A DNA stretch of 64,000 nt from Bradyrhizobium commune (GCF_015624505.1 NZ_CP061379.1:6696001-6760000), one strand, 5' to 3'; counted from the first letter of the stretch, positions 54,958 through 63,612 are shown. The notes: generated by a model not told the origin, from the sequence alone. Numbers and translations: made by a program.

Positions 54958-56654
54958 ATGAGCGTTGGCATCCGCCGATTTCGCTGAGACGTGCCGTTCG
55001 CATAGGCGCTTTTTTTCTATGCTTGAATGGGATAGGAGCGGCACAAGACACAAAGCAGGAGTCCAACATAAGCGGCAACAATAATACTGTTGTCCAGATC
55101 ATTGGGGGAAAGACGCCAAATGAACTACGAGAAATTTCCGAAAGCGCAGTGAAGCTTGCGCAGCTATCAAAAGATAGCGGGATCGCTATTGCGGTCTTGC
55201 AACGTTTCTTTATGGACGTAAACGAGGCCAATGTTTCGCCAGAGAACTGGCCTGCAAAGCTTACTGAAATAGCAACTCGCTATAACGAACTGCGGACTCA
55301 ATTGGCGGAGCGCAGCTCAAGCAGTGCCGCCAGCGCAGCCTTACGGGATCAAGCGAGAGCAGCGCTTGATGCGGGGCAATTCGATGTTGCCGAGAATCTG
55401 CTAGGGCAGTCTAAACAACTGAACTTGACTGCAGTCGCCCGACTGGACAGCGAAAAAGACAAAGTCCTTAATGAGGCTGCGGTCGATGCTGGAGCGCAGG
55501 GTAGCGCTGCACTTCTGCGTTACGACTTCGCCGCCGCAGCAAAGTATTTCACCGAAGCTCTCGGCCTGGCGAAACGCTCAGGCGATCGCGCAAAGCAGAT
55601 GAGGTTTGCCTATAAAGCAGGACAGAGCTTTTATGAGGCTGACGAACTCGAAAAGGCGTTAGCACCCGCGACCGAAGGGGTAGCCCTTCGCAAAGAGATT
55701 ACTGACACCGAGATTTCAGAGTGCGCAACGCTGACATCACTCGCCTGGATACAAGCGGCGCTTCTTCAGTTTGGCTCTGGCATGCGAAGCTACCAGGCGT
55801 GCTTGAACACATTCGAAGGCCGACCGCTCGAATATCTTCGCGAGCTCGACAACTATGCCTTTTTCCTTAAGCAAAATCACAATCCTGAACTGGCATTAAT
55901 CGCCCAGCAGAAGGCTGTTGCGATTGCCAAATCGCTCCCGACGATCAGCATCGACGACCATGCAAAACTGCTCTGCAATCTTGGCGACACCTACCTCGAT
56001 TTAGAGCAATATGAACTTGCCAGACAGACGCTAACGGAAGCTACAAATTTCGACGATGGCCGCTCCGATCACGTCGGCACACATCGCTGGGTATGTCTGC
56101 ACAATCTCGGAACAAGCTACGGCTATCTAGAGCGATACGAAAAGGCTGACGCAATACTCAAGTCGGCGTTGGCTTTTGCTCTTGAATATTACGGCGAGAG
56201 AGGATCCGTTGCTATAACATTGTGGCAATTGGGTTGGGTGAACGAGAACTGGTATAAGATGGATGAGGCTCGAAATTACTATCACAGAGCTCTTGAAATC
56301 TGGGAGAGGCCTCCAGTTCAACGGCAACGTGCTGCAATGGCAACTGCCAAACTAGCGAAACTAGCACCAGGCCCCCTTGGAGTCGTGGTTCGTCCCTTGA
56401 GCGCCGATCTCAAAAAGCAAAAGGGAAGGCAATCACCTTCGGGTTGGGAGATATTGTTTGTCGAGCACGATGGCGTCGCGGCCAATGCGGGGCTTATGCG
56501 GGGCGATATCATCGTCACTGTCGATGGCAAGACGGTAAGTAGTATGAAGGACGACCTGCGAACCTATATAAAAAGTAAGAAGGCAGGGAGCGATTGCTCA
56601 CTCAAAGTGAAACGAGGCGACGCCTGGCTAACTATAACTCTACCGAACTTGTAA
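54954..56654 (+). CDS. Exported TPR-PDZ protein with N-terminal GNNN motif
   Basis: 566 residues, start overlapping the previous stop (ATGA). Signal-like segment AVRIGAFFLCLNGIGAAQ (about 14-31), then the motif SNISGNNNTVVQIIGGK at 38-52, an alpha-helical stretch with coiled-coil character (60-130), and a run of tetratricopeptide repeats (about 175-455; e.g. DFAAAAKYFTEALGLAKRSG, YELARQTLTEATNF, YEKADAILKSALAF, MDEARNYYHRALEIWERP). The C-terminal ~100 residues form a PDZ-like domain (GVAANAGLMRGDIIVTVDGK). No enzyme domain is seen, so a scaffold or sensor is likely. Confidence 0.85.
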   Translation: MNERWHPPISLRRAVRIGAFFLCLNGIGAAQDTKQESNISGNNNTVVQIIGGKTPNELREISESAVKLAQLSKDSGIAIAVLQRFFMDVNEANVSPENWPAKLTEIATRYNELRTQLAERSSSSAASAALRDQARAALDAGQFDVAENLLGQSKQLNLTAVARLDSEKDKVLNEAAVDAGAQGSAALLRYDFAAAAKYFTEALGLAKRSGDRAKQMRFAYKAGQSFYEADELEKALAPATEGVALRKEITDTEISECATLTSLAWIQAALLQFGSGMRSYQACLNTFEGRPLEYLRELDNYAFFLKQNHNPELALIAQQKAVAIAKSLPTISIDDHAKLLCNLGDTYLDLEQYELARQTLTEATNFDDGRSDHVGTHRWVCLHNLGTSYGYLERYEKADAILKSALAFALEYYGERGSVAITLWQLGWVNENWYKMDEARNYYHRALEIWERPPVQRQRAAMATAKLAKLAPGPLGVVVRPLSADLKKQKGRQSPSGWEILFVEHDGVAANAGLMRGDIIVTVDGKTVSSMKDDLRTYIKSKKAGSDCSLKVKRGDAWLTITLPNL

Positions 56655-56713
56655 GAGTGCAATCATCATATTCGTTCGGAGCGCCTTAAAGCACGTCTTT
56701 GGCCTTCATACGC

Positions 56714-56793
56714 AGTTGCGGTGACAATGCGTTTAATTCAAAGTCAAAGCAAAGCATCAGTTGGCGCGGTTTAGTGCACTCTCACCGCAATCC
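56714..56793. repeat. Inverted-repeat element, copy C
   Basis: TTGCGGTGACAATGCGTT (56716-56733) against AGTGCACTCTCACCGCAA (56773-56790), an imperfect stem, with the shared inner words TTTAATTC, CATCAGTTGGC and GGTTTAGTGC. It lies between the TPR-PDZ gene and the convergent small exported protein. Confidence 0.8.
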
Positions 56794-56798
56794 CCGGA

Positions 56799-57212
56799 TC
56801 AATCATTCGCACCGACATCCGTAAAGAGGAATCCCGCCGGCGTCTTGGTGAAGACGAAGATGAGGTCGCCGCAGAAGACGAAGTAATTGTCGTTGTTCTC
56901 CTGATCGCGATCGTAGACGGCCTTGCCGCGCTGGATACACGCGCGATTTTTTGCCGTGAACGAGGTCGGATAGGTCTTGGCACGAAATTGCGCGGCGTCG
57001 CCAATTGCCTTGTCGTTCATGAACGGCAATCGCGTCATGCCGGCGACGGCGGCGGAATCGTTTGCCTTCAGCGCCGCACGAAACTTCCCGATGAAGCCAT
57101 CGAATTCCTTCTGCAAGGCAGGAGAAGCGACGGCTTGCTTGGGCGCCTGGGCGACGGCTGGAGCAAGGTTCACGAGGGCGGCTGCGAGCACAATTCTCGA
57201 CAAAAATCTCAC
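56799..57212 (-). CDS. Small exported hypothetical protein
   Basis: 137 residues from GTG 57212, which has GGAG seven bases before it. Signal peptide FLSRIVLAAALVNLAPAVAQ, then a helical part (SPALQKEFDGFIGKFRAALK, AVAGMTRLPFMND) and a C-terminal sheet with two cysteines (NRACIQRGKAVYD, YFVFCGDLIFVFTKTPAGFL). The fold suggests a small NTF2/SnoaL-like or DUF-type domain, but no family is certain. An extended frame upstream of the GTG runs through repeat copy D and is not credible. Flanked on both sides by the inverted-repeat element. Confidence 0.8.
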   Translation of the reverse strand: MRFLSRIVLAAALVNLAPAVAQAPKQAVASPALQKEFDGFIGKFRAALKANDSAAVAGMTRLPFMNDKAIGDAAQFRAKTYPTSFTAKNRACIQRGKAVYDRDQENNDNYFVFCGDLIFVFTKTPAGFLFTDVGAND

Positions 57213-57318
57213 GGGTCCGCTCCGTCCATCGGCTAATCGAGGTCTTTCGACCGAAAGAAATCCATGGTGATCTGTTGCGTTAGGGACTTTCTGGCTCGCC
57301 GGCGCGGCGTTGTCCCCG

Positions 57319-57388
57319 ATGGTGACAGTGCACCAAATCCCAAAGCCCAGGCATCCATCTGACATCGTTTAGTGAGCTGTCACCGTCA
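57319..57388. repeat. Inverted-repeat element, copy D
   Basis: GGTGACAGTGCACC (57321-57334) against AGTGAGCTGTCACC (57371-57384), inner words CATCCATCTGACATCGTTTAGTG shared with copy B. It sits in the 300-base gap 57213-57515; the rest of that gap holds a short CTCTCCCGC-type hairpin (CCCTCTCCCGCAAGGGGCGAGGG, near 57461-57483) and no gene. Confidence 0.82.
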
Positions 57389-57515
57389 TCGGTTCAAGCG
57401 GGAGCGGGACTCGCCGGGAGAACCCCTCACCCGAGTGAGTCCGTGTTGACCGGCGGAGATGCCCTCTCCCGCAAGGGGCGAGGGCACAACAATCAGCAGC
57501 GCGATGGCGGCGGAG

Positions 57516-57815
57516 CTACACCTGCCTCCCCGCAATGATCTCCTGCAAGGTCGCCACATGCCGCGCAAACGCGCCGCGTCCTGCAGCTGTTGCAGTCACC
57601 GTGGTCTGCGGCTTCTTGCCCACAAAGGCCTTCTCCACGGCGACATACCCCGCCTTGGCGAGCGTCTCGATATGGGCGCCGAGATTGCCGTCGGTGGCGC
57701 CGGTGAGCTTCTTGAGGCGCGCGAATTCCAGGCCGGCGGACACGGGCAGCGCGTTGAGCGCCGCCATGATCTTCAGCCGCAGCGGCTGGTGGATGATGTC
57801 GTCGAGCTCGGCCAT
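57516..57815 (-). CDS. Winged-helix transcriptional regulator
   Basis: 99 residues of the short HTH family (MarR/ArsR-like, HTH_27). DDIIHQPLRLKIMAALNALP, LEFARLKKLTGATDGNLGAH then IETLAKAGYVAVEKAF with the wing KKPQTTVTATAAGRGAFARH. Such one-domain regulators are usually encoded beside the membrane protein they control. Here the start overlaps the end of the preceding membrane-protein gene by 1-4 bases (ATGA), showing co-transcription. Confidence 0.9.
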   Translation of the reverse strand: MAELDDIIHQPLRLKIMAALNALPVSAGLEFARLKKLTGATDGNLGAHIETLAKAGYVAVEKAFVGKKPQTTVTATAAGRGAFARHVATLQEIIAGRQV

Positions 57816-58366
57816 CAGATCCGCCGCATCCAGAGACCGCCGAGGATCAGCCCGCCGCCATTGACGAAGGCCATCCAGAGCGGGAATGCCGCGCCGATGT
57901 AGAAGAAGCCGATCAGCGTTAGCACAGTGATGCCGACCCCGATCGCGACGAACGCGGTGCCGAACCAGAGACCGGCGATGGTGTAGAACAGCATGAAGTA
58001 GACCGGCCAGAACGCGCCTTGCTGTCGCGGCGTGAAGTGACCGAGGATGTCGATGCAGAAGAAGCCGAACGCAAAGAACAGGATAAGGGTCAGGAATATC
58101 CTGACATCGAAATTGCGCCCGCCCTTGTATGATCGATAGTAGACGCCGATCGCAACGAGGCCGGCCACCCCCACCACGTCGACCGCGATCCAGGTGTACG
58201 CGCCGTAGCGCGGCCAGAGCCAGGTCGCAACATTGCCGGCGAACACCAGCGCGCCCCACAGAATCGCTGCGACGCTGCCCTGGTCATAGAGCTGCGATTG
58301 CCGTACCCGCTGGACGATATCGTCGATCTCGGCCAGCGCTTCAGAGGCCTGCTTGCTGTCGATCAT
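57815..58366 (-). CDS. Multi-span membrane protein co-transcribed with the regulator
   Basis: 183 residues, a helical N-terminal segment (DSKQASEALAEIDDIVQRVR) followed by five hydrophobic helices, e.g. GSVAAILWGALVFAGNVATW, AVDVVGVAGLVAIGVYY, IFLTLILFFAFGFFCIDILG, VYFMLFYTIAGLWFGTAFV and VGITVLTLIGFFYIGAAF. No transporter signature. AGAGGA about 5 bases before ATG 58366 supports the start; 58393 is possible. It resembles the helper membrane proteins often paired with small HTH regulators in alphaproteobacteria. Confidence 0.85.
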   Translation of the reverse strand: MIDSKQASEALAEIDDIVQRVRQSQLYDQGSVAAILWGALVFAGNVATWLWPRYGAYTWIAVDVVGVAGLVAIGVYYRSYKGGRNFDVRIFLTLILFFAFGFFCIDILGHFTPRQQGAFWPVYFMLFYTIAGLWFGTAFVAIGVGITVLTLIGFFYIGAAFPLWMAFVNGGGLILGGLWMRRI

Positions 58367-58425
58367 GTCGTCCTCTTTCAGCCCCAGGGCCATCGCATAT
58401 CGGTCTCAGTGACATCCGAGCGCAC

Positions 58426-58560
58426 GCCTCGTCCTTCGAGACGACCGCTCCGCGGTCTCCTCAGGATGAGGCTCAACGGCAGCTTTGCCTATCAATCAGC
58501 TGCCACGCATTCGGTCCTCATCCTGAGGGCCCGCCGAAGGCGGGCGTCTCGAAGGATGGC
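58426..58560. repeat. Palindromic repeat (CTTCGAGAC...CCTCAGGATGAGG type)
   Basis: GTCCTTCGAGACGACCGCTC, CGCGGTCTCCTCAGGATGAGG on the left is mirrored by CCTCATCCTGAGGGC and GGCGTCTCGAAGGATGGC on the right. It is related to the element at 10988-11090. Confidence 0.75.
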
Positions 58561-58608
58561 CGCGAGCGCGTTTCCTGCCACGTTTTGCTCATATGCGATT
58601 GCCCCCCT

Positions 58609-59196
58609 TCAACCCGGCATCGGTGCGACATCGCGCGGGCGGTCGCCGGCAAGACGTCGTCTGCGGCCGATGGTGCGCATCACCGCGTAGCCGATCAGGA
58701 ACATCAGGGCTTTGCTGACGATGCCATAGATCGACATGACCGCTGACCAGGTCGCAACGTCGACATTGAGCGCCACGATCACGTTCAGCGCGGCAGAGAC
58801 AAACATCAGGCCCGACCAGGCGTACCCGAGGATGATTGCGATGTCCGGCACCAGCTCGAGCGCGATCGGCGGCAGGTAGCGGTTCATCCAGCCCCGCTTC
58901 AGCATCACGATTCCGACGATGACGTAGATCACGCTCGGCTTGATCATCATGAAGCGCGGATCGTTGGTGATCAGCGTGACGGTGCCGGCGCCGAGCACCA
59001 GAAACAGGCTCATCCACTGCATGGTGTCGATCGGCTTGCGGCGCGCGACTTGCCAGCCGATCTGGGCCAGGCCCAGCACCATGCCGAGCACCACCGACAG
59101 GGTCACGTTATGGGTCAGCAGATAAAGCGCGAGAAAGAACAGCGTCGCCGCCATGTCGAGCAGCAGCAGTTTTCCGGCCTGGAACAGGTTCTTCAT
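58609..59196 (-). CDS. IspZ/YciB-like septation-type membrane protein
   Basis: 195 residues, about five membrane helices. Family landmarks are FQAGKLLLLDMAATLFFLAL, VLGLAQIGWQVARRKPIDTM, the central TVTLITNDPRFMMIKPSVIY (the NDxxF-x3-KPxV signature) and RGWMNRYLPPIAL. YciB in E. coli works with YciC and ZipA on envelope and septum integrity. The C-terminus is basic (RTIGRRRRLAGDRPRD). GGAG seven bases before ATG 59196 fits. Confidence 0.88.
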   Translation of the reverse strand: MKNLFQAGKLLLLDMAATLFFLALYLLTHNVTLSVVLGMVLGLAQIGWQVARRKPIDTMQWMSLFLVLGAGTVTLITNDPRFMMIKPSVIYVIVGIVMLKRGWMNRYLPPIALELVPDIAIILGYAWSGLMFVSAALNVIVALNVDVATWSAVMSIYGIVSKALMFLIGYAVMRTIGRRRRLAGDRPRDVAPMPG

Positions 59197-59272
59197 GGGC
59201 GGCTCCACGGCTGATCGCTGACGGCAGGGCCATCGCATGCGAGTTTCAGGCGGACTGCGCAGCTTGCTCCAG

Positions 59273-59420
59273 CCTCTCCCGCTTGCGGGAGAGGCCGACG
59301 CGATCGCAGAGCGCGGCGGGTGAGGGCTCTCTCCGCTTGGGGATTTGCTCCGCAATTCTCGACGATCCCATTGCGGCGACAGCCCTCTCCCCGACCCTCC
59401 CCCGCAAGCGGGGGAGGGAG
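59273..59420. repeat. CTCTCCCGC...GCGGGGGAGG palindromic repeat
   Basis: CCTCTCCCGCTTGCGGGAGA at the left end and CCTCCCCCGCAAGCGGGGGA at the right, with AGCGCGGCGGGTGAGGGCTC between. Same family as 9543-9664. It fills the gap between the IspZ-like gene and the hydrolase. Confidence 0.75.
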
Positions 59421-59485
59421 CCTACCGCCGATGCCGCTCCATCGTTCGCTCTCATATGCGATTGCCCTGCCACCACCGGGACGCA

Positions 59486-60496
59486 TCATGACTGGCCCGC
59501 TCCCCGTGTCGCGACGTCCTCGGCGATCGCATTGACGGCCTTCGGGACCGTGACCATGCCCATGTGATTGACGCCCTCGATCAGCTTGACGTCGACCGAG
59601 GGTTTGATGGCCTGCACGGCTTCCGCGTATTTGTCCGAGATCATCATCTCGTCCTCGGCCCCGCCGAAGATCGTCATCGGATGCGTCACCGCGGCGAGAT
59701 CGAGGCGATAGCCGTGCGTGGCGAAATTGCGCGTCAAGCGGTCGGAATAGGTCGGCACCAAAATCCGCTCGGAGTTTGGCGGCACCGCGAAGGCGAGCAC
59801 CGGAAGCTGCGCGCAGCAATCGATGCCGAGCTTGCGCAACGCGGTGAGGGCGAGGAAGCGCGGCATGTCGGCATTGGCCCAGCCGCCGGAATGCGGCTTG
59901 TTGGTCGGCGCGTCATAGCCGAGATAGGGCGCGACCAGCACGGTGCGCACGAACATGTCCTGCATGATCGGCGTCGCGGCGACGCGCAGCGAGAAGCCGC
60001 CGCCGGCGGAATGCCCGATCAGGGTCAGCGGCAGATCCGGCGCGCTCTTGCGGACATGGGCGACGAAGTCGACGAGATCGTCCTCGAGCTGGCCGACATA
60101 GCCGATGTCGCCGCGGGTGCCGGAGGCACCGTGGCCGCGTGTATCCAGCGCCCAGGTCGCGACGCCGTGCGCGGCCATCGCCGCGGTCAGGGCGTGGTTG
60201 ACCGTGCCGGAGGAGCCGGACGAGCCGTGGATGAAGATGGCGCCGCGACCGGTGTCGGCCCCCTTCGGCGCGTAGTGGCGGAAGCCGAGCCAGGTGCCGT
60301 CGCGGGCCTGGAAACGCTCGAGTGGCGGCAGCGTGGACCAGTCGATGCCCTTGGCGGAGTCCGCGACCGAGCGCATCTCCGCAGGCCGCTCCAGCGGCAT
60401 CGCGATCAGGGCGGTGAAGATCAGCGCCACGGCGCCGACCGCGCAGAGACCCCATTTCAGCAAGCCCAGCACCCCTCGCAGCAACCGCATCGCCAT
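59486..60496 (-). CDS. Membrane-anchored alpha/beta hydrolase
   Basis: 336 residues. N-terminal hydrophobic anchor (LLKWGLCAVGAVALIFTALI), then a serine-hydrolase domain: HGSSGSSGTVNHAL oxyanion region, WALDTRGHGASGTRG, nucleophile Ser163 in LTLIGHSAGGGFSLRV, acid in TIFGGAEDEMMISDKY and base His in EGVNHMGMV. The lysophospholipase/S33 aminopeptidase group is closest. Substrate unknown. Divergent from xseA. Confidence 0.9.
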   Translation of the reverse strand: MAMRLLRGVLGLLKWGLCAVGAVALIFTALIAMPLERPAEMRSVADSAKGIDWSTLPPLERFQARDGTWLGFRHYAPKGADTGRGAIFIHGSSGSSGTVNHALTAAMAAHGVATWALDTRGHGASGTRGDIGYVGQLEDDLVDFVAHVRKSAPDLPLTLIGHSAGGGFSLRVAATPIMQDMFVRTVLVAPYLGYDAPTNKPHSGGWANADMPRFLALTALRKLGIDCCAQLPVLAFAVPPNSERILVPTYSDRLTRNFATHGYRLDLAAVTHPMTIFGGAEDEMMISDKYAEAVQAIKPSVDVKLIEGVNHMGMVTVPKAVNAIAEDVATRGAGQS

Positions 60497-60612
60497 GGCC
60501 CAAACTCCCTGACCAGATCATCAGAGAACTCTATATTACAGAGTACTCTTGTGATCAAGAGCCGGATTCGCGCTGGCCGGCGAAAATCCTTAACGTCTGA
60601 AACGACCCCAAC

Positions 60613-62247
60613 ATGCCGAATCGTTTGCCGATGCCGCCTGCGGAACCGCTGCCCAATACGCCTGAATTCACCGTCTCCGAGCTCTCGCAGTCCCTGAGGC
60701 GGACGGTGGAGGACACCTATGGCCATGTCCGGGTCCGCGGCGAAATCTCCGGGTTCCGTGGCGCGCATTCCTCCGGCCATTGCTATTTCGCGCTGAAGGA
60801 CGAGAGCGCCAAGATCGAGGCGGTGATCTGGAAGGGCGTGCACTCGCGGATGCGCTTCAAGCCCCAGGAAGGGCTCGAGGTCATTGCCACCGGCAAGCTC
60901 ACGACCTATCCGGGCTCGTCCAAGTATCAGATCGTGATCGAGGCGCTGGAGCCGGCCGGCATCGGCGCGCTGATGGCGCTGATGGAGGAGCGCAAGAAGA
61001 AGCTCGCCGCCGAGGGCCTGTTCGACGAGGCGCGCAAGCAGCTCTTGCCCTGGCTGCCGGAGGTGATCGGCGTGGTGACCTCGCCGACCGGCGCCGTGAT
61101 CCGCGACATCCTGCACCGGCTGGAGGATCGCTTCCCCCGCCACGTGCTGGTGTGGCCGGTGAAAGTTCAGGGCGAAGGCTCGGCCGAGCAGGTTGCGGCT
61201 GCGATCCGCGGCTTCAACGCGATCCCTGCGGGCGGCAGGATTCCGCGGCCCGACGTGCTCATCGTCGCGCGCGGCGGCGGCTCGCTGGAGGATCTCTGGT
61301 CGTTCAACGAGGAGATCGTGGTGCGGGCGGCGGCCGAGAGCATGATCCCGCTGATCTCGGCGGTCGGCCACGAGACCGACATCACGCTGATCGATTTCGT
61401 CGCCGACAAGCGCGCGCCGACGCCGACGGCGGCGGCCGAGATGGCGGTGCCGGTGCGCAGCGAATTGTTCGTCGAGGTCGCCGATCTCGCGCGCCGCACC
61501 CGCGCCTATTGGCAGCGTGCCCATGAGAGCCGCCGCAGCGAATTGCGTGCCGCCGCGCGCGCGCTGCCCGCGGCGCCCGACCTGCTCGCGATCCCGCGGC
61601 AGCGGCTGGATTCGGCAGGCAGCGCCCTGCCCCGCGGGCTCAAGGCCAACACCCATGCGCATTTCCGCAGGTTCACCGCGGCAAGCGCAAAACTGACGCT
61701 GCGGGTGCTGCACGGGCAGATTTCGCAGGCCGATCACCGGCTCACGGTGTGCGGCGAGCGGCTCGGGCTTTCCGCGCGCTCGCTGCTGCGGCAGCGGCGC
61801 GATCGCTTTGCCGGGCTTGAACTACGCCTGCGCGCCTCAAAACTCTCCAACGCGCAGGCGCAGCGCAACGCGATTCTCCGGCAGCGCGAGCGCACGCAGC
61901 GGCTGTCCGAGCGCGCCGGCCGTGCGCTGGCGACGCTGTTGCAGCGGCTCGATGCGCGCGTCGAGAACAGCGGCAAGCTGCTCTCGGCGCTGTCCTATCG
62001 CGGCGTGCTCGCCCGCGGCTTTGCGCTGGTGCGGGATGACGCCGGCCATCCGCTGCATTCGGCAGACGCGATTGGGCCCGGCGCACGCGTCGAGATCGAG
62101 TTCGCGGATGGACGTGTGGCGGCGACCGCGGATGCCGATCGGCCGGCGCCGGCGGCCAAGCGCGCGCCGCCGAAGCCGGCCGCGCAGGAGACAAGACCCG
62201 CGCCCAAGCGCGTGGGCAAGCCGGTGGATCAGGGCAGCTTGTTTTAA
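60613..62247 (+). CDS. xseA: Exodeoxyribonuclease VII large subunit
   Basis: 544 residues. The N-terminal OB fold ([40 protein letters not shown]) is followed by the catalytic domain with [40 protein letters not shown] and [28 protein letters not shown] region, then a long coiled coil and a C-terminal Ala/Pro/Lys-rich tail ending QGSLF. It degrades single-stranded DNA to oligonucleotides together with XseB, not found in this window. Confidence 0.96.
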   Translation: MPNRLPMPPAEPLPNTPEFTVSELSQSLRRTVEDTYGHVRVRGEISGFRGAHSSGHCYFALKDESAKIEAVIWKGVHSRMRFKPQEGLEVIATGKLTTYPGSSKYQIVIEALEPAGIGALMALMEERKKKLAAEGLFDEARKQLLPWLPEVIGVVTSPTGAVIRDILHRLEDRFPRHVLVWPVKVQGEGSAEQVAAAIRGFNAIPAGGRIPRPDVLIVARGGGSLEDLWSFNEEIVVRAAAESMIPLISAVGHETDITLIDFVADKRAPTPTAAAEMAVPVRSELFVEVADLARRTRAYWQRAHESRRSELRAAARALPAAPDLLAIPRQRLDSAGSALPRGLKANTHAHFRRFTAASAKLTLRVLHGQISQADHRLTVCGERLGLSARSLLRQRRDRFAGLELRLRASKLSNAQAQRNAILRQRERTQRLSERAGRALATLLQRLDARVENSGKLLSALSYRGVLARGFALVRDDAGHPLHSADAIGPGARVEIEFADGRVAATADADRPAPAAKRAPPKPAAQETRPAPKRVGKPVDQGSLF

Positions 62248-62261
62248 AGGCTTTCCTTGGT

Positions 62262-62407
62262 GTCGTCCCGGCCTAGTGCGCAATTGCGCACGGGGGCCGG
62301 GACCCATAACCCCAGGGAGAAGTTTGGCGAAGACTCGTCGGTCGGTACTCATACCTCACGCAATCGATGAATCACGCGGTATGGGTCCCGGCCTTCGCCG
62401 GGACGAC
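62262..62407. repeat. GTCGTCCCGGC...GCCGGGACGAC palindromic repeat
   Basis: GTCGTCCCGGCCTAGTGCG, GGGGGCCGGGACCCATAA on the left is mirrored by ATGGGTCCCGGCC and TTCGCCGGGACGAC. Same family as 12824-12969; it lies 15 bases after the xseA stop. Confidence 0.8.
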
Positions 62408-62430
62408 GATGGGAGAGATATTCGCCAGCC

Positions 62431-62580
62431 TCAGCGGCAGCTCAATCCCGCATCCATCGTGGTCCAGAAGCCGCAATGTTCCGGCGCGAGCTGGGGCGCG
62501 CCGGCGTGGGCTTCGAACAGGAAGATCACGACGGTGAAGACGACGAAGGCGGAGGTGAAGAGGGCGAGGCGATTGCGCAT
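62431..62580 (-). CDS. Small exported or membrane protein, 49 residues
   Basis: ATG at 62580. The sequence has a basic start (MRNRLALF), one hydrophobic helix (TSAFVVFTVVIFLFEAH) and a polar tail APQLAPEHCGFWTTMDAGLS then CR, with two cysteines. The pattern of a signal or anchor helix followed by a short Cys-containing tail is coherent, so I believe it is coding. Role unknown; it lies between two palindromic repeats. Confidence 0.6.
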   Translation of the reverse strand: MRNRLALFTSAFVVFTVVIFLFEAHAGAPQLAPEHCGFWTTMDAGLSCR

Positions 62581-62687
62581 GAACGATGCGTTTAGTCGAC
62601 ATCATGGTCGAACTAAGGCGCCGACACAGGCTGAAACCGGCTCGCGGCGCGATCCGTAGATTCCCGGTCGGCCCGCTTTGGATGGCG

Positions 62688-62772
62688 TAGCCCGGATGGA
62701 GCGCAGCGTAATCCGGGGTGCATGCGACGGATACAGGGGTCCCGGATTGCGCTTCGCTCCATCCGGGCTACG
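62688..62772. repeat. GTAGCCCGGATGGAGC...GCTCCATCCGGGCTAC palindrome
   Basis: GTAGCCCGGATGGAGCGCAG at 62688 and its near-complement CTTCGCTCCATCCGGGCTAC at 62753-62772 flank a smaller ATCCGGGG/CCCGGAT pair. A long, strong hairpin 10 bases from the convergent hydrolase stop; a widespread proteobacterial repeat type. Confidence 0.8.
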
Positions 62773-62781
62773 AGAACCACG

Positions 62782-63612
62782 CTACCGCGCCAGCCACGCC
62801 GCGACCTGTTTCTGCGAATCCGCGCGCGCGTCCGCATCGGTGCCGAGATGGCCGTGCTCGGGCGTTGCGGCGTCGCCGGTGCCTGCGAGCGCATGCAGCG
62901 GCGTGTTGGCGCGATCGAAATCGTGATAGGCGCCGGGATAGACCACGATGCGCGTCAGCGCGCTGCGGCCGAGCGCGCCGTCCACCATCTGCCGGCAGGC
63001 AGGCGGCGAGGAGACGTCGTCCTTGCCGCCGATCAGGACCAGCGTCGGCACCCGCGTGCTCCAGCCGAGGCCGGCGGAGATGCGGCAATCCGGATAGAAG
63101 GCGATGGCCGCGCGGAAATCCGGGTTGGCATCGCGCGCGGCATTCTGCGGGCGCACCGCCCAGAGCAGCGCGCTGGCGCCATTGGCCCAGCCGATCAGGC
63201 TGACGCGATCGCGCGCGACCCAATTCTGCTTCATCAGCCAGGCGCGCGTCGCCACGATGTCGGCGACGCGCTCGCGCCGCGCCTTGACGTGGCCTTCCTT
63301 GACCCGGCATTGCGGCCCGAGCTCGCGCGAACCGTAGCTGTCGGGCAATAGCACCGCGTTACCGGCCTTCAACAGGTCCTCGGCCCAGTCGCGGTAGCGC
63401 GGCAGCACGGCATCGGGATGGCCGCCGAGGCCGCCGCAACCATGCAGCGCCACCACGGTCGGAAACGGCCCCTCGCCTTCGGGCTTGAAGAGCTGCGCAT
63501 GCAGCACGCCACCCGACAGGGGAATGTCGATCTGTTGCGGCGCAGGCGCAGGCGCCGCGCGCGCAGCCGACATCAGGAGTGTTAACAACAGGGCGGCTAA
63601 TCGAAGGCGCAT
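62782..63612 (-). CDS. Exported dienelactone-hydrolase-family protein with altered nucleophile elbow
   Basis: 276 residues. Signal peptide MRLRLAALLLTLLMSAARAA. The DLH-type alpha/beta fold shows FPTVVALHGCGGLGGHPDAV, LLPDSYGSRELGPQC, VPTLVLIGGKDDVSSPPACR (acid Asp) and YPGAYHDFD (base His). The nucleophile elbow, expected as G-x-S/C-x-G, reads GWANG with Ala143 at the nucleophile place (codon GCC), so hydrolysis by the usual route is unlikely. Acid and base remain. AAGGA before ATG 63612 supports the start. Confidence 0.85.
   Translation of the reverse strand: MRLRLAALLLTLLMSAARAAPAPAPQQIDIPLSGGVLHAQLFKPEGEGPFPTVVALHGCGGLGGHPDAVLPRYRDWAEDLLKAGNAVLLPDSYGSRELGPQCRVKEGHVKARRERVADIVATRAWLMKQNWVARDRVSLIGWANGASALLWAVRPQNAARDANPDFRAAIAFYPDCRISAGLGWSTRVPTLVLIGGKDDVSSPPACRQMVDGALGRSALTRIVVYPGAYHDFDRANTPLHALAGTGDAATPEHGHLGTDADARADSQKQVAAWLAR

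Noticed and set aside
54190..57390. Insertion sequence bounded by the repeated inverted elements
   Set aside because: No transposase or serine/tyrosine recombinase gene lies between the copies, and no flanking target duplications were recognised; the copies look like independent small palindromes.
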